From positions 1 through 8,050 of the forward strand of contig JAUQQB010000117.1 of assembly GCA_030550075.1 (NCBI GenBank): a stretch of DNA of 8,050 bases, given 5' to 3'. The notes below the pieces were generated by a model. That model was not told the origin of the DNA. It did not search any database and saw nothing but the letters and a program-made list of their open reading frames with translations. This document shows positions 1-5,612 of the stretch, one piece after another; position 1 is the stretch's first letter, and each line of letters begins with the position of its first letter. Source of the stretch: Chloroflexota bacterium (lineage in GTDB: Bacteria; Chloroflexota; Anaerolineae; Thermoflexales; Thermoflexaceae). Made by a program: the position numbers and the translations under genes.

Positions 1-314
1 ATGGGATCTTCGACGCGCCCCGGCGCCTGCTTCGGGAAAGCGGGGTGGAGCTGGTGGAGATGGCCCGAAGCCGGGAGCGGGGGTTCTGCTGCGGGGCAGG
101 GGGCGCGCAGGTCTGGATGGACACCCCCCAGGCCCGGCCGATCCATCTCCAGCGCCTGGAGGAGGCCATGGGGGTGAACCCCGAGGGGGTCGCGGTGGCC
201 TGCCCATTCTGCCATCTCATGCTGACCTCTGCCGCCCAGTCGAAAGGGGTGGTGGATCAGCTCCCCATCCGCGATGTCGCAGAGGTCATGGCCGAAGCGC
301 TGGAGAATCCATAA
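1..314 (+). CDS. Cysteine-rich (CCG-domain) iron-sulfur oxidoreductase subunit, 3' end only
   Basis: This is the last 103 residues of a protein that starts upstream of the window; reading is open from base 3 to a TAA at 312-314. The sequence shows a CCGAGG motif followed exactly 36 residues later by CPFC, matching the CC-X35-36-CxxC half of the cysteine-rich CCG domain found in heterodisulfide reductase HdrB/HdrD, GlpC, LldE/LutA-like and glycolate oxidase GlcF-like proteins. In that family the domain binds an iron-sulfur cluster and takes part in electron transfer or disulfide chemistry. The first visible residues (GIFDAPRRLL) fit the stretch that normally follows the first conserved cysteine of this half. 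In many relatives an N-terminal two-[4Fe-4S] ferredoxin domain precedes it, but that part is outside the window, so the subfamily and electron partner cannot be named. It is 74 bp upstream of the dinB-like gene on the same strand and may be co-transcribed with it. Confidence 0.88.
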   Translation, partial: GIFDAPRRLLRESGVELVEMARSRERGFCCGAGGAQVWMDTPQARPIHLQRLEEAMGVNPEGVAVACPFCHLMLTSAAQSKGVVDQLPIRDVAEVMAEALENP

Positions 315-338
315 AGGCGCCGTCCGGAAGCGGCATGT

Positions 339-370
339 GGGGGTGGTGGGCTGCCGATCCTGCCACCCCC
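339..370 (+). other. 8-bp inverted repeat between the Fe-S gene and the dinB-like gene
   Basis: GGGGGTGG at 339-346 pairs perfectly with CCACCCCC at 363-370 across a 16-nt loop. It lies after the stop of the iron-sulfur gene and just before the Shine-Dalgarno sequence of the next gene (376-383). No T-tract follows, so it is not a canonical terminator. It may be an mRNA structure or a weak attenuator between the two genes, or a chance result of G/C-rich sequence. Confidence 0.4.
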
Positions 371-388
371 GCCCAGGGAGGAGCTCCA

Positions 389-886
389 ATGCAGGAGTTG
401 CTGGATCGCCTGGAATCCACGCTGGACGATCTGCGGTGGGCCATTGCCCAGGTTCCGGCGGATCGGGAAGGGCGACGCCCTCCACCGGCGCTGGGGGACT
501 GGTCGGTCCGGCGGATCCTCTATCACCTCTGGTTTTATGAGCGCTACATCGCCCTCCCCCAGATGCGCTACGCCCTGGGCCTTCAGGGCCCCCTCTACCC
601 CGGCGATGTGCCGGACGAGGATCAGCGCTGGCCCCGCGAGATCCCCGCCGCTACGTGGCTCGACCGTCTGGCAGAGGTCCGGCGTGAGACCCTGGCGCTG
701 GTCCGTTCCATCCCGGCGGAGGCCTGGAGCCGGCCTGTGTCGGGGACCATATGGGGGACCCGGACGCTGGCCTGGATCGTCACCAAGACGCTCCAGCACA
801 CCTACGAGCACATGACGACAATCCTTCAGATCGCCCTCTTCTGGGAAATGGCGGCGGCCTTCGAACCCCGGTGGGAGTTCGAGTGA
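389..886 (+). CDS. DinB-like (DUF664/YfiT-fold) four-helix putative metalloenzyme
   Basis: The protein is 165 aa, a usual length for DinB-fold proteins. I chose the ATG at 389 because GGGAGGAG lies at 376-383 with 5 nt spacing; an in-frame upstream ATG at 335 has no such site and would add 18 unconvincing residues inside a hairpin. The predicted helices carry the expected metal triad: H46 in the ILYHLWFYE helix, and H137 and H141 in a HTYEH pair. The motif GDWSVRRILYH resembles the W-x3-x-H segment of DinB/DUF664 proteins. The superfamily includes thiol-dependent S-transferases (bacillithiol or mycothiol) and many damage-induced proteins of unknown function. It is probably cytoplasmic, since there is no signal peptide or membrane segment. 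It follows the iron-sulfur gene and ends at a strong intrinsic terminator. The substrate is unknown. Confidence 0.88.
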   Translation: MQELLDRLESTLDDLRWAIAQVPADREGRRPPPALGDWSVRRILYHLWFYERYIALPQMRYALGLQGPLYPGDVPDEDQRWPREIPAATWLDRLAEVRRETLALVRSIPAEAWSRPVSGTIWGTRTLAWIVTKTLQHTYEHMTTILQIALFWEMAAAFEPRWEFE

Positions 887-892
887 GTGGAG

Positions 893-924
893 GTAGGACA
901 ACTGCAAGCAGTTGTCCTACTTTT
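893..924 (+). terminator. Intrinsic terminator of the dinB-like gene, overlapping the convergent stop codon
   Basis: A perfect 12-bp stem, GTAGGACAACTG (893-904) with CAGTTGTCCTAC (909-920), closes a CAAG tetraloop and is followed by TTTT (921-924). It begins 7 bp after the dinB-like stop. The T-tract is present only in the + direction. The right arm contains the TAG stop (919-917) of the convergent TIM-barrel gene. Confidence 0.85.
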
Positions 925-1801
925 GCTCCAGGAACGCGAGGGACTCCTTGGCCTCCGGTAGCATCAGCTCGAAGATAATGGGCCCGGCGAACCCATGGGC
1001 TTCCAGGGTCCGGAGAAGCTCCCCAACCGGGACCTCCCCCCGGCCCAGAGGAAGATGATCCGCCCAGGCGACCGAGCCATCGGGCCGCTGGCGATAATAG
1101 CCATCATGAAGGTGCACCTCCGCCAGACGAGGGAGACAGCGCTCCAGGACCTCCTGGAAGGAGAAGGGTCCGGGCTGTCGGGAGATCACATGACCTGTAT
1201 CGAAACAGATGGAGAGATCCATGGCCTCCGCGAGCTCCAGGGTGAGCTCCAGCGGGAACTGGATGGTCTCCACCGCCAGGGCCCGCGAGGGCAATCCGGT
1301 GCGGTGCAACAACTCCTCGATGCTCCGGGCGGCCTGCTGCTGGAACCGGCGCATCAGCGCCCCACGGACCACGTCCGGGATCCCGGAGGAGGTGAAAAAC
1401 TCCGCCGCCAGCGGTCCTGCAACATGGAGCACATAGACCTCCGGCTCCAGCGGAGCCAGCCGGAGCACCGCGTCCACCAGCCTGTCCACCGAGGCCCGGC
1501 GGATTCCCTCCACCGGGCTGGAAGGCTCCAGGGACCAGAGGGGAAGATGCACCGTGTAGCGCAGGCCGCGGTCTTCCCTCAGATCTTGCAGGCGGCGGAG
1601 GATGGGGAGCGTGAAGGCTTCGGGGAAAAAGATCTGGAGGTCGGTGTTCAATTCGATCAGCGTGAACCCGTGGTCGGCGATTCGCTCCGCGAGCTGCGCC
1701 GCATCCACCCGCACCGCCCCGGGCGCACCGGCCAGCAGCGGTTGCGAGAGCTCCAGCAGCAGGGGCGCCTGAAGGAGTTGAATGCCGAATGAAAAACGCA
1801 T
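917..1801 (-). CDS. AP-endonuclease-2/xylose-isomerase-like TIM-barrel enzyme (sugar phosphate isomerase/epimerase family; CbiR-like possibility)
   Basis: The protein is 294 aa, a normal length for the family. The ATG at 1801 has AGGAGGAG six bases upstream (1808-1815). The sequence shows the metal-site pattern of the superfamily at the ends of successive strands: VHLP (H85), VLH (H126), AVET (E178), CFDTGH (D201, H204), EVHLHD (H230, H232), a DHLPLGRGEVP segment (from D247-H249) and a closing IIFE (E278). These enzymes use divalent metal ions. Family members include sugar isomerases and epimerases, inosose dehydratases, endonuclease IV and the cobamide-remodelling phosphodiesterase CbiR. The block with YTVHLPL, RRASVDRL and YVLHVAG looks to me, from memory, rather CbiR-like, but this needs a profile search. 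It is the last gene of the minus-strand operon, 57 bp after the MFS gene. No minus-strand T-tract terminator is visible after it. It is probably cytoplasmic. Confidence 0.86.
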   Translation of the reverse strand: MRFSFGIQLLQAPLLLELSQPLLAGAPGAVRVDAAQLAERIADHGFTLIELNTDLQIFFPEAFTLPILRRLQDLREDRGLRYTVHLPLWSLEPSSPVEGIRRASVDRLVDAVLRLAPLEPEVYVLHVAGPLAAEFFTSSGIPDVVRGALMRRFQQQAARSIEELLHRTGLPSRALAVETIQFPLELTLELAEAMDLSICFDTGHVISRQPGPFSFQEVLERCLPRLAEVHLHDGYYRQRPDGSVAWADHLPLGRGEVPVGELLRTLEAHGFAGPIIFELMLPEAKESLAFLEQK

Positions 1802-1858
1802 CGCGTTCTCCTCCTGTGGGACCTGCTGGGGATGGAGGGGCTGTCCGGCCTCCGAGAA

Positions 1859-3100
1859 TCATTCCGGCTCCGGAACCTGGCGGGGCGCCTGTTCCTCCAG
1901 CTGAACCACCGATGGGATCCCCAGGGCCAGAAGCCCGGTCAGCGCGCATACGAGCCCACCTGTGATGAACCACACCTGGACCCCCACGGCATCGGCGACT
2001 GGGCCGGCGAGGGCCATGCCCAGCGGCGAGATCATCCCCACGACGCTTCCCATCACCAGCAGGACCCGGCCCTGAAGCTCCGGGGGAACCACCGCCTGAA
2101 GGATGGCGAAAATGGGTCCGTTGGTCATCACATTCATCATGCCTCCCGTGAACATCGCTCCTACGGCGATGAGGAAGGCGGTAGGCGGCAGGAGCCCCAG
2201 CGTCAACAATGCGCATCCCATTCCGACCAACCCGGCCAGTGTGGTATAAATGCGACGTCGGAACCCTCCCCATGCTCCCAATACCAGCCCCCCGCTGATG
2301 ATCCCGATCCCCCAGGCCGATTCCAGCCAGCCCAGCTCCAGCGCGCCGCCCCGGAAGTGACGGGTGACCACCAGCGGGAGCAGGGCGAAGGCCGGGTTCA
2401 CCATGAAATTGATGAGAGCGCCCATGCCCAGCAATATCAGCGCCCCGGACCAGCGTCGCACATAGTCGATGCCTTCCAGCATCTCTCTCCACCACGCCGG
2501 GTGGGTCGCCGCGGCCCTGGACGGCCGGGGGACGGCGATGAAGAGCAATGTCAGCATCGCCAGGAGGGCCGTGAGAACATCGACCATCAGCACCCCGGGA
2601 AGCGGCAGGAGGCTGAGCAGGATGGCCCCCGCCGGCGGGGCGATCATATTCAGCGCGCCGCTGAGGGCCTGGTTCAGCCCCGCGATCCGGGCCAGGTGGC
2701 GCTCCGGGACCATCATGGGAATGGAGGCCTGGAGAGCGGACCAGTGAAAGGTCTCCAGGAGCGAGCGAAGAAACATCGCCCCATAAACGGGCCCCAAAGC
2801 CAGATCGCCTGTGGCAGCCAGGACGGCCAGCCCCAGTGTCAGAGCCGTCATCCCACCGTCGGAAACCAGCATAATCCCCCGGCGATCCCAGCGATCGACC
2901 AGGGCACCGATGGCCGGGCCCAGCAGGACCCCTGGCAATAGCGCCAGCAGGGTCGCGATGGACAGCGCGGTGGCGGAGTCCGTTGTGCGGGCGATCCACC
3001 AGACGAGGGCGAACTGAACCAGCATGCTGCCGAACAGGGAAATCCCATGCCCGGCCCAGAGCGCCCAGAAGGCATACGTCATTCGAGATGGAAGGCTCAT
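1859..3100 (-). CDS. MFS efflux transporter (MFS_3 / enterobactin-exporter or macrolide-efflux-like)
   Basis: This 413-aa inner-membrane protein has about 12 hydrophobic segments, the usual MFS size. The MFS motif A between TM2 and TM3 is present as GALVDRWDRR (residues 65-74). W34-W35 near the end of TM1, the conserved R112 region (FLRSLLE) and the ELQGRV segment (341-346) are typical of the EntS/MefA-type exporter branch. The C-terminal tail after about residue 397 is short, acidic and polar. The ATG at 3100 is 6 bp after the stop of the SHOCT-like gene and has no good Shine-Dalgarno sequence of its own, so translation is probably coupled to that gene. A second in-frame ATG at 3082 (residue 7) also lacks one. 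Drug, siderophore or metabolite export by proton antiport is the family expectation; the substrate cannot be inferred. It is operonic with the downstream TIM-barrel gene. Confidence 0.9.
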   Translation of the reverse strand: MSLPSRMTYAFWALWAGHGISLFGSMLVQFALVWWIARTTDSATALSIATLLALLPGVLLGPAIGALVDRWDRRGIMLVSDGGMTALTLGLAVLAATGDLALGPVYGAMFLRSLLETFHWSALQASIPMMVPERHLARIAGLNQALSGALNMIAPPAGAILLSLLPLPGVLMVDVLTALLAMLTLLFIAVPRPSRAAATHPAWWREMLEGIDYVRRWSGALILLGMGALINFMVNPAFALLPLVVTRHFRGGALELGWLESAWGIGIISGGLVLGAWGGFRRRIYTTLAGLVGMGCALLTLGLLPPTAFLIAVGAMFTGGMMNVMTNGPIFAILQAVVPPELQGRVLLVMGSVVGMISPLGMALAGPVADAVGVQVWFITGGLVCALTGLLALGIPSVVQLEEQAPRQVPEPE

Positions 3101-3106
3101 GGCGGA

Positions 3107-3475
3107 TTACTCTACGGAGATCTCCACGCGCTCCCCCTCTTCCTCATCCACCACCTCTAACAGCTTTCCGCCCCCTCCTTTCCGCAGGCGTTCCAGCAAC
3201 TCCTGAAGGTCGCTTCCCGTGATCCCGGATATGAAGCGCCCGCTGACGCGGAGGCCCAGATCCGCCAGGCTCATCGGAATGTTCACGTGAACCCGCTGGC
3301 GCCCGGAGGCGAGGTCCGTGACCCGAATCCGTAGCCAGCGCGTGGAGGGGGCAGAGGCCTCCGGAGCTGCCTCAGCTTCCTGGAGCGCCTTCAACAGCTC
3401 CAGAGCCTGTTCCGCCGTGACCTGACCGGCCTCAACCATTTTCAGGATCCGCAAATGCTCCTCATCCCGCGCCAT
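3107..3475 (-). CDS. Small SHOCT-like (YvlB/LiaX N-terminal-type) domain protein
   Basis: The protein is 122 aa. The start at ATG 3475 is supported by AGGAGG at 3481-3486 with 5 nt spacing; longer in-frame extensions run into the preceding intergenic hairpin and have no ribosome site. Residues 5-30 form a short helical module (EEHLRILKMVEAGQVT and onward) of the SHOCT-like/YvlB N-terminal type. Residues about 47-85 (WLRIRVTDLASGR, VHVNIPMSLADLGL) form a predicted beta-rich part, followed by a helix (88-98) and an acidic tail rich in E and D (107-118). It has no signal peptide or membrane segment. The module is 12/26 identical to the C-terminal module of the DUF2089 protein encoded two genes upstream. 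In related systems such proteins sit with DUF2089 or DUF4097 partners in envelope-stress loci; here I infer a regulatory or oligomerising role only. The gene lies 89 bp after the GNAT gene and 6 bp before the MFS gene. Confidence 0.78.
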   Translation of the reverse strand: MARDEEHLRILKMVEAGQVTAEQALELLKALQEAEAAPEASAPSTRWLRIRVTDLASGRQRVHVNIPMSLADLGLRVSGRFISGITGSDLQELLERLRKGGGGKLLEVVDEEEGERVEISVE

Positions 3476-3535
3476 CGTAGCCTCCTGAGTTGTTATGGGG
3501 TGGATTCCCTCCAAAAGGAGATGGGAAACCGCCAG

Positions 3536-3563
3536 CCGGGTGGGCCGCTGAAAGCGGCCCCCG
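3536..3563 (-). other. Intra-operon hairpin between the GNAT and SHOCT-like genes
   Basis: GGGCCGCT (3542-3549) and AGCGGCCC (3553-3560) form a perfect 8-bp stem with a 3-nt loop. Flanking CCGGG and CCCGG sequences allow the stem to extend with a small asymmetry. On the minus strand it begins a few bases after the GNAT stop (3565-3567). No T-tract follows within about 20 bases, so full termination is unlikely. It may be a processing or attenuation hairpin, or may protect the 3' end of the upstream part of the message. Confidence 0.5.
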
Positions 3564-3564
3564 G

Positions 3565-4539
3565 TTATCCAGCCCTCAGATCGCAGCGCATTCCGATCAG
3601 GGTGCGGATCGGCCGGAAGCCAAGAGAGAGCAGCGCCGCTGAGAGTGCCGGCTCCTCTCCCGTGAGGGCCCTCACGGAAAGTCCGGGAGGGATCCCCGTC
3701 AGGGCAGTCTCCACCAGCCATCGGGCGTGCTGAGGGGTTCCGGATCCAGCCAGAAAGGCCCGCAGCGTCAAAAGGCCCTCCCGTCGGATCCAGGCCGCGA
3801 TGGCCACGATCTCTCCCCCTTCGGTTTCGATGACCCAGAGGGTTTTCCAGTGCCGGCCGAAGCGCCAGGGAGCCAGAGCCACTGGAAGCAGGCCCAGGGG
3901 TTCAAACAACCGCATCGCCGGGTTCTCCACTGCGGCGATCCAGGCGGAGAGGACAGAAGCCTCCCCGGGTCGGGCGGGCCGCACCCGATAGCCGGGGATT
4001 GCGGGCGAGAAGGACGACGGGAGCGGCGCGCGCCAGGCTCCCCGATGCCAGACCTGGATCCGCCCGATCTCCACAAAGCCCAGCGATCGATACAGCCGAA
4101 GGGCCGGGATGTTGTCCGCTCGAACCTGCAAGGCGGCCCATTGGGCCCCGTGGGCCCGGGCGTATTCCAGACAGGCGGAGACCAGTGCCCGGCCGATCCC
4201 CCTTCCCCGGAATTCAGGGGCCACCGCGACATTGGCGATTAGCCAGCCCGCTGAGCCGAGCTGAAAGCGGCGAACCATCGTGTAGCCCACCACGCGGACA
4301 CCTTCCACCCACACGTAGCCTGGCGCGAAGGTCTCGCCCGGGGGGAGGAACCATTCCAGCCACCGGAGGAGCCATCCGAGGCGGGACCAGAAACGCATCT
4401 CCTGGATGATCCGCTGGCCGGTTTCATCCAGCTCGCCTGCGAAGGCCTCTTCCAGCAGGTCAGCGATCCCTCGCAGATCCCGCCGTACATCAGCGGGGCG
4501 CAACCCGCTTACAGCTTCCCGGCCTGCGACCCGCACCAT
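3565..4539 (-). CDS. Two-domain GNAT family N-acetyltransferase
   Basis: This cytoplasmic protein is 324 aa from the ATG at 4539. An ATG at 4545 overlaps the DUF2089 stop as ATGA and would give 326 aa. I prefer 4539 because GGAGGG (4546-4551) is 6 nt from it but adjacent to 4545. Numbering from 4545, the first GNAT domain (about 15-165) is intact: strand 4 NVAVAP (105-110), the acetyl-CoA pyrophosphate loop RGRGIG (113-118), and motif B with DN (144-145), LYRSLGF (151-157). It includes a tryptophan- and leucine-rich stretch around residues 53-68. The second half (about 186-322) follows a GNAT-like plan, starting YRVRPARPGE and ending LSLGFRPIRT, but has no RxGxG loop, so it is probably a non-catalytic or structural repeat. 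The mycothiol synthase MshD has a comparable two-domain plan, but I see no specific link. The substrate is unknown. It is the second gene of the operon, probably translationally coupled to the DUF2089 gene. Confidence 0.87.
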   Translation of the reverse strand: MVRVAGREAVSGLRPADVRRDLRGIADLLEEAFAGELDETGQRIIQEMRFWSRLGWLLRWLEWFLPPGETFAPGYVWVEGVRVVGYTMVRRFQLGSAGWLIANVAVAPEFRGRGIGRALVSACLEYARAHGAQWAALQVRADNIPALRLYRSLGFVEIGRIQVWHRGAWRAPLPSSFSPAIPGYRVRPARPGEASVLSAWIAAVENPAMRLFEPLGLLPVALAPWRFGRHWKTLWVIETEGGEIVAIAAWIRREGLLTLRAFLAGSGTPQHARWLVETALTGIPPGLSVRALTGEEPALSAALLSLGFRPIRTLIGMRCDLRAG

Positions 4540-4541
4540 GG

Positions 4542-4928
4542 TCATCCCTCCGAGGATCCTGTCCCACGCAACCGGCGGAGGGCCTCTTCGTACGAGATCT
4601 GGCCTTCCGCCAGCGCTTCCAGGATCCGGAGGCGTTCCTCCGGGCCGGGGGGTGCTTCCGCCTCGGGCTCATAGCCCATCGTTCGCAGGATTTCCTGAAG
4701 CCGCTTGCGCAGCGTGGGGTAGGAGAGGCCGGTCAAGCTCTCCAGCCGGGTGAACTTCCCCTCACACCGCAGGAAAAGCTCCACGAAAGCCAGTTGTTCG
4801 GTGGAAAGCCGGGCCAGCCGACCCAGCTGGAACCGCCCCTCGATCCGCGTTTCACAGGCCGGGCACTGCAGGGCCATCGCTTCCAGGCCTTCCCCACACA
4901 CCGGGCACACCCCGATCCACGCGGCCAT
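4542..4928 (-). CDS. DUF2089 zinc-ribbon / HTH transcriptional regulator with C-terminal SHOCT-like module
   Basis: The protein is 128 aa. ATG 4928 has GGAG at 4935-4938 with 6 nt spacing. Three parts are visible. The first is an N-terminal zinc ribbon with two CPxC knuckles (C8, C11, C22, C25). The second is a DUF2089-type helical core (IEGRFQLGRLARLSTEQ, then FVELFLRC) leading into a helix-turn-helix-like segment LTGLSYPTLRKRLQEIL (residues 65-81). The third is a C-terminal EERLRILEALAEGQISYEEA module (from 97) that is 12/26 identical to the N-terminus of the SHOCT-like protein in the same operon. DUF2089 proteins are regarded as DNA-binding regulators, largely uncharacterised. Being first in the operon, behind a strong promoter with a small dyad between the -10 element and the ribosome site, it is a good candidate for autoregulation. 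It overlaps the next gene or its ribosome site, which suggests coupling. Confidence 0.87.
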   Translation of the reverse strand: MAAWIGVCPVCGEGLEAMALQCPACETRIEGRFQLGRLARLSTEQLAFVELFLRCEGKFTRLESLTGLSYPTLRKRLQEILRTMGYEPEAEAPPGPEERLRILEALAEGQISYEEALRRLRGTGSSEG

Positions 4929-4955
4929 CGCGATCTCCGTTTTAAAAATCGAATC

Positions 4956-4969
4956 ATCTATTTCTAGAT
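4956..4969. promoter_or_regulatory. Small dyad overlapping the -10 region of the operon promoter (possible operator)
   Basis: ATCTA (4956-4960) and TAGAT (4965-4969) are perfect 5-bp arms around TTTC. The dyad touches the -10 hexamer (4968-4973) and covers the expected transcription start near 4961. The position suits a repressor site for the DUF2089 protein, but arms this short in AT-rich sequence can arise by chance. Confidence 0.3.
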
Positions 4970-4996
4970 TTTAAACATTACCTTTGGAAAAGTCAA
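4968..4996 (-). promoter_or_regulatory. Sigma-70-type promoter of the DUF2089 operon
   Basis: Read on the minus strand, TTGACT (4996-4991) is followed by exactly 17 bp and then TAAAAT (4973-4968), five of six matches for each hexamer. The segment is strongly AT-rich compared with its surroundings. Transcription would start near 4961, about 33 nt before the ATG of the DUF2089 gene at 4928. No other promoter of this quality is visible inside the minus-strand gene series. Confidence 0.75.
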
Positions 4997-5208
4997 GGAC
5001 ATAGGAAAATTTTCTGCCTGGTGGCGTTTGTGAGACTGGACATGGGTGCCTCTGGGGGTGTTTCCATTTTAGGGGGCGAAGGGCTGGTCCTCCCCATCTC
5101 CAGGACCGCATGGACCTTTTCCAATTGCTGGCAGCGGTGGAGCGTTCAGGCCTATGCAGCCGATGACGATTTGACATGCATTAAGAGACAACACCCCTCA
5201 ACAGGAGG
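4997..5208. other. Unassigned intergenic stretch upstream of the operon promoter
   Basis: About 210 bp separate the minus-strand promoter from the integrase relic. I find no convincing gene on either strand. Short open frames here lack ribosome sites and recognisable protein character. A perfect TTGACA occurs at 5171-5176 on the + strand with no acceptable -10 element at 16-18 bp. The stretch may be the decayed flank (att or leader region) of the integrase relic. Confidence 0.4.
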
Positions 5209-5612
5209 ATGACCTTGCCGGAGAAAAAACTCGCCGATCGTCTCCGTCAGGCCATTCGCTGGCGCAGTTACGCCATCCGCGCTAAGAAGGCTTAGATCCA
5301 CGGGTGTGAACGCTTCGTCCGCTTCCACAAACTGCGCTACCCTGCCGCCATGGGCGCGCCGGAGGCGGAGCACCGCTCCGCCCCTCTTTCCCTCTCTCAC
5401 GAGGTCCTCTATAAAGAGGTTGACCCCTTCTCATCCCTTCAGCCAAACGACCTTAAAGGCCTTCCCACCGTCCTCACCCGGGACGAGACCCTTCGCTTCT
5501 TGAACCCCATGAGCAGCGCCTACAAACGGATGACCTAACTCCTCTATGGCTCCGGCCTGCGCCGGATGGAGTGTGTCCGTCTATTCACTTCAAGCACCGC
5601 GCCATCACTGTC
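5209..5612 (+). pseudogene. Decayed integron-type tyrosine recombinase (IntI/XerC-D-like integrase) relic
   Basis: From ATG 5209 (AGGAGG at 5203-5208 directly before it; a TTG at 5215 is an alternative start) one frame gives an integrase N-terminus: LADRLRQAIRWRSYAIRAKKA, with intact families showing RxAIRxRHYSIRTEKAY. A TAG (5293-5295) replaces the conserved tyrosine codon, and the same frame continues as ERFVRFHKLRYPAAMGAPE. About 25-30 residues of the core-binding domain are then missing before LYKEV, followed by LPTVLTRDE and, after a TAA at 5536-5538, LLYGSGLRRMECVRL. This last block is the hallmark of integron-type integrases and holds the first catalytic arginine (codon 5560-5562). A frameshift near 5580 moves the homology to IHFKHRAITV (5583-5612). 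The HxxR and tyrosine part of the catalytic domain is absent. At least four independent lesions make it non-functional. The family match is from motif recognition; no search was run. Confidence 0.82.

Noticed and set aside
257..907. A 216-codon minus-strand frame over the dinB-like gene
   Set aside because: It is antisense to the DinB-fold protein, P/G/R-rich, and crosses the terminator hairpin.
995..2941. Long + strand open frames opposite the TIM-barrel and MFS genes (995-1792 and 1832-2941)
   Set aside because: Their translations are Q/R/H/P-rich antisense products without hydrophobic cores or ribosome sites. The minus-strand products have clear family motifs.
1104..2999. A 631-codon open frame on the minus strand
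   Set aside because: It is a frame shadow of the MFS and TIM-barrel genes. It crosses both of them plus their intergenic region, and its translation is low-complexity G/P/R-rich with no domain pattern.
5171..5176. A perfect TTGACA as a promoter for the integrase relic
   Set aside because: No acceptable -10 hexamer lies 16-18 bp downstream (the sequence there is C-rich), so it is not called as a promoter.
4997..5208. attI/attC-type recombination sites near the integrase relic
   Set aside because: I found no convincing pair of GTTRRRY and RYYYAAC core sites with complementary arms. One GTTAGAG near 5661 does not fit the core consensus.
5152..5400. An 82-codon minus-strand frame at the integrase relic
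   Set aside because: The + strand reading shows integrase homology on both sides of its stop codons, so the minus frame is only an antisense artefact.
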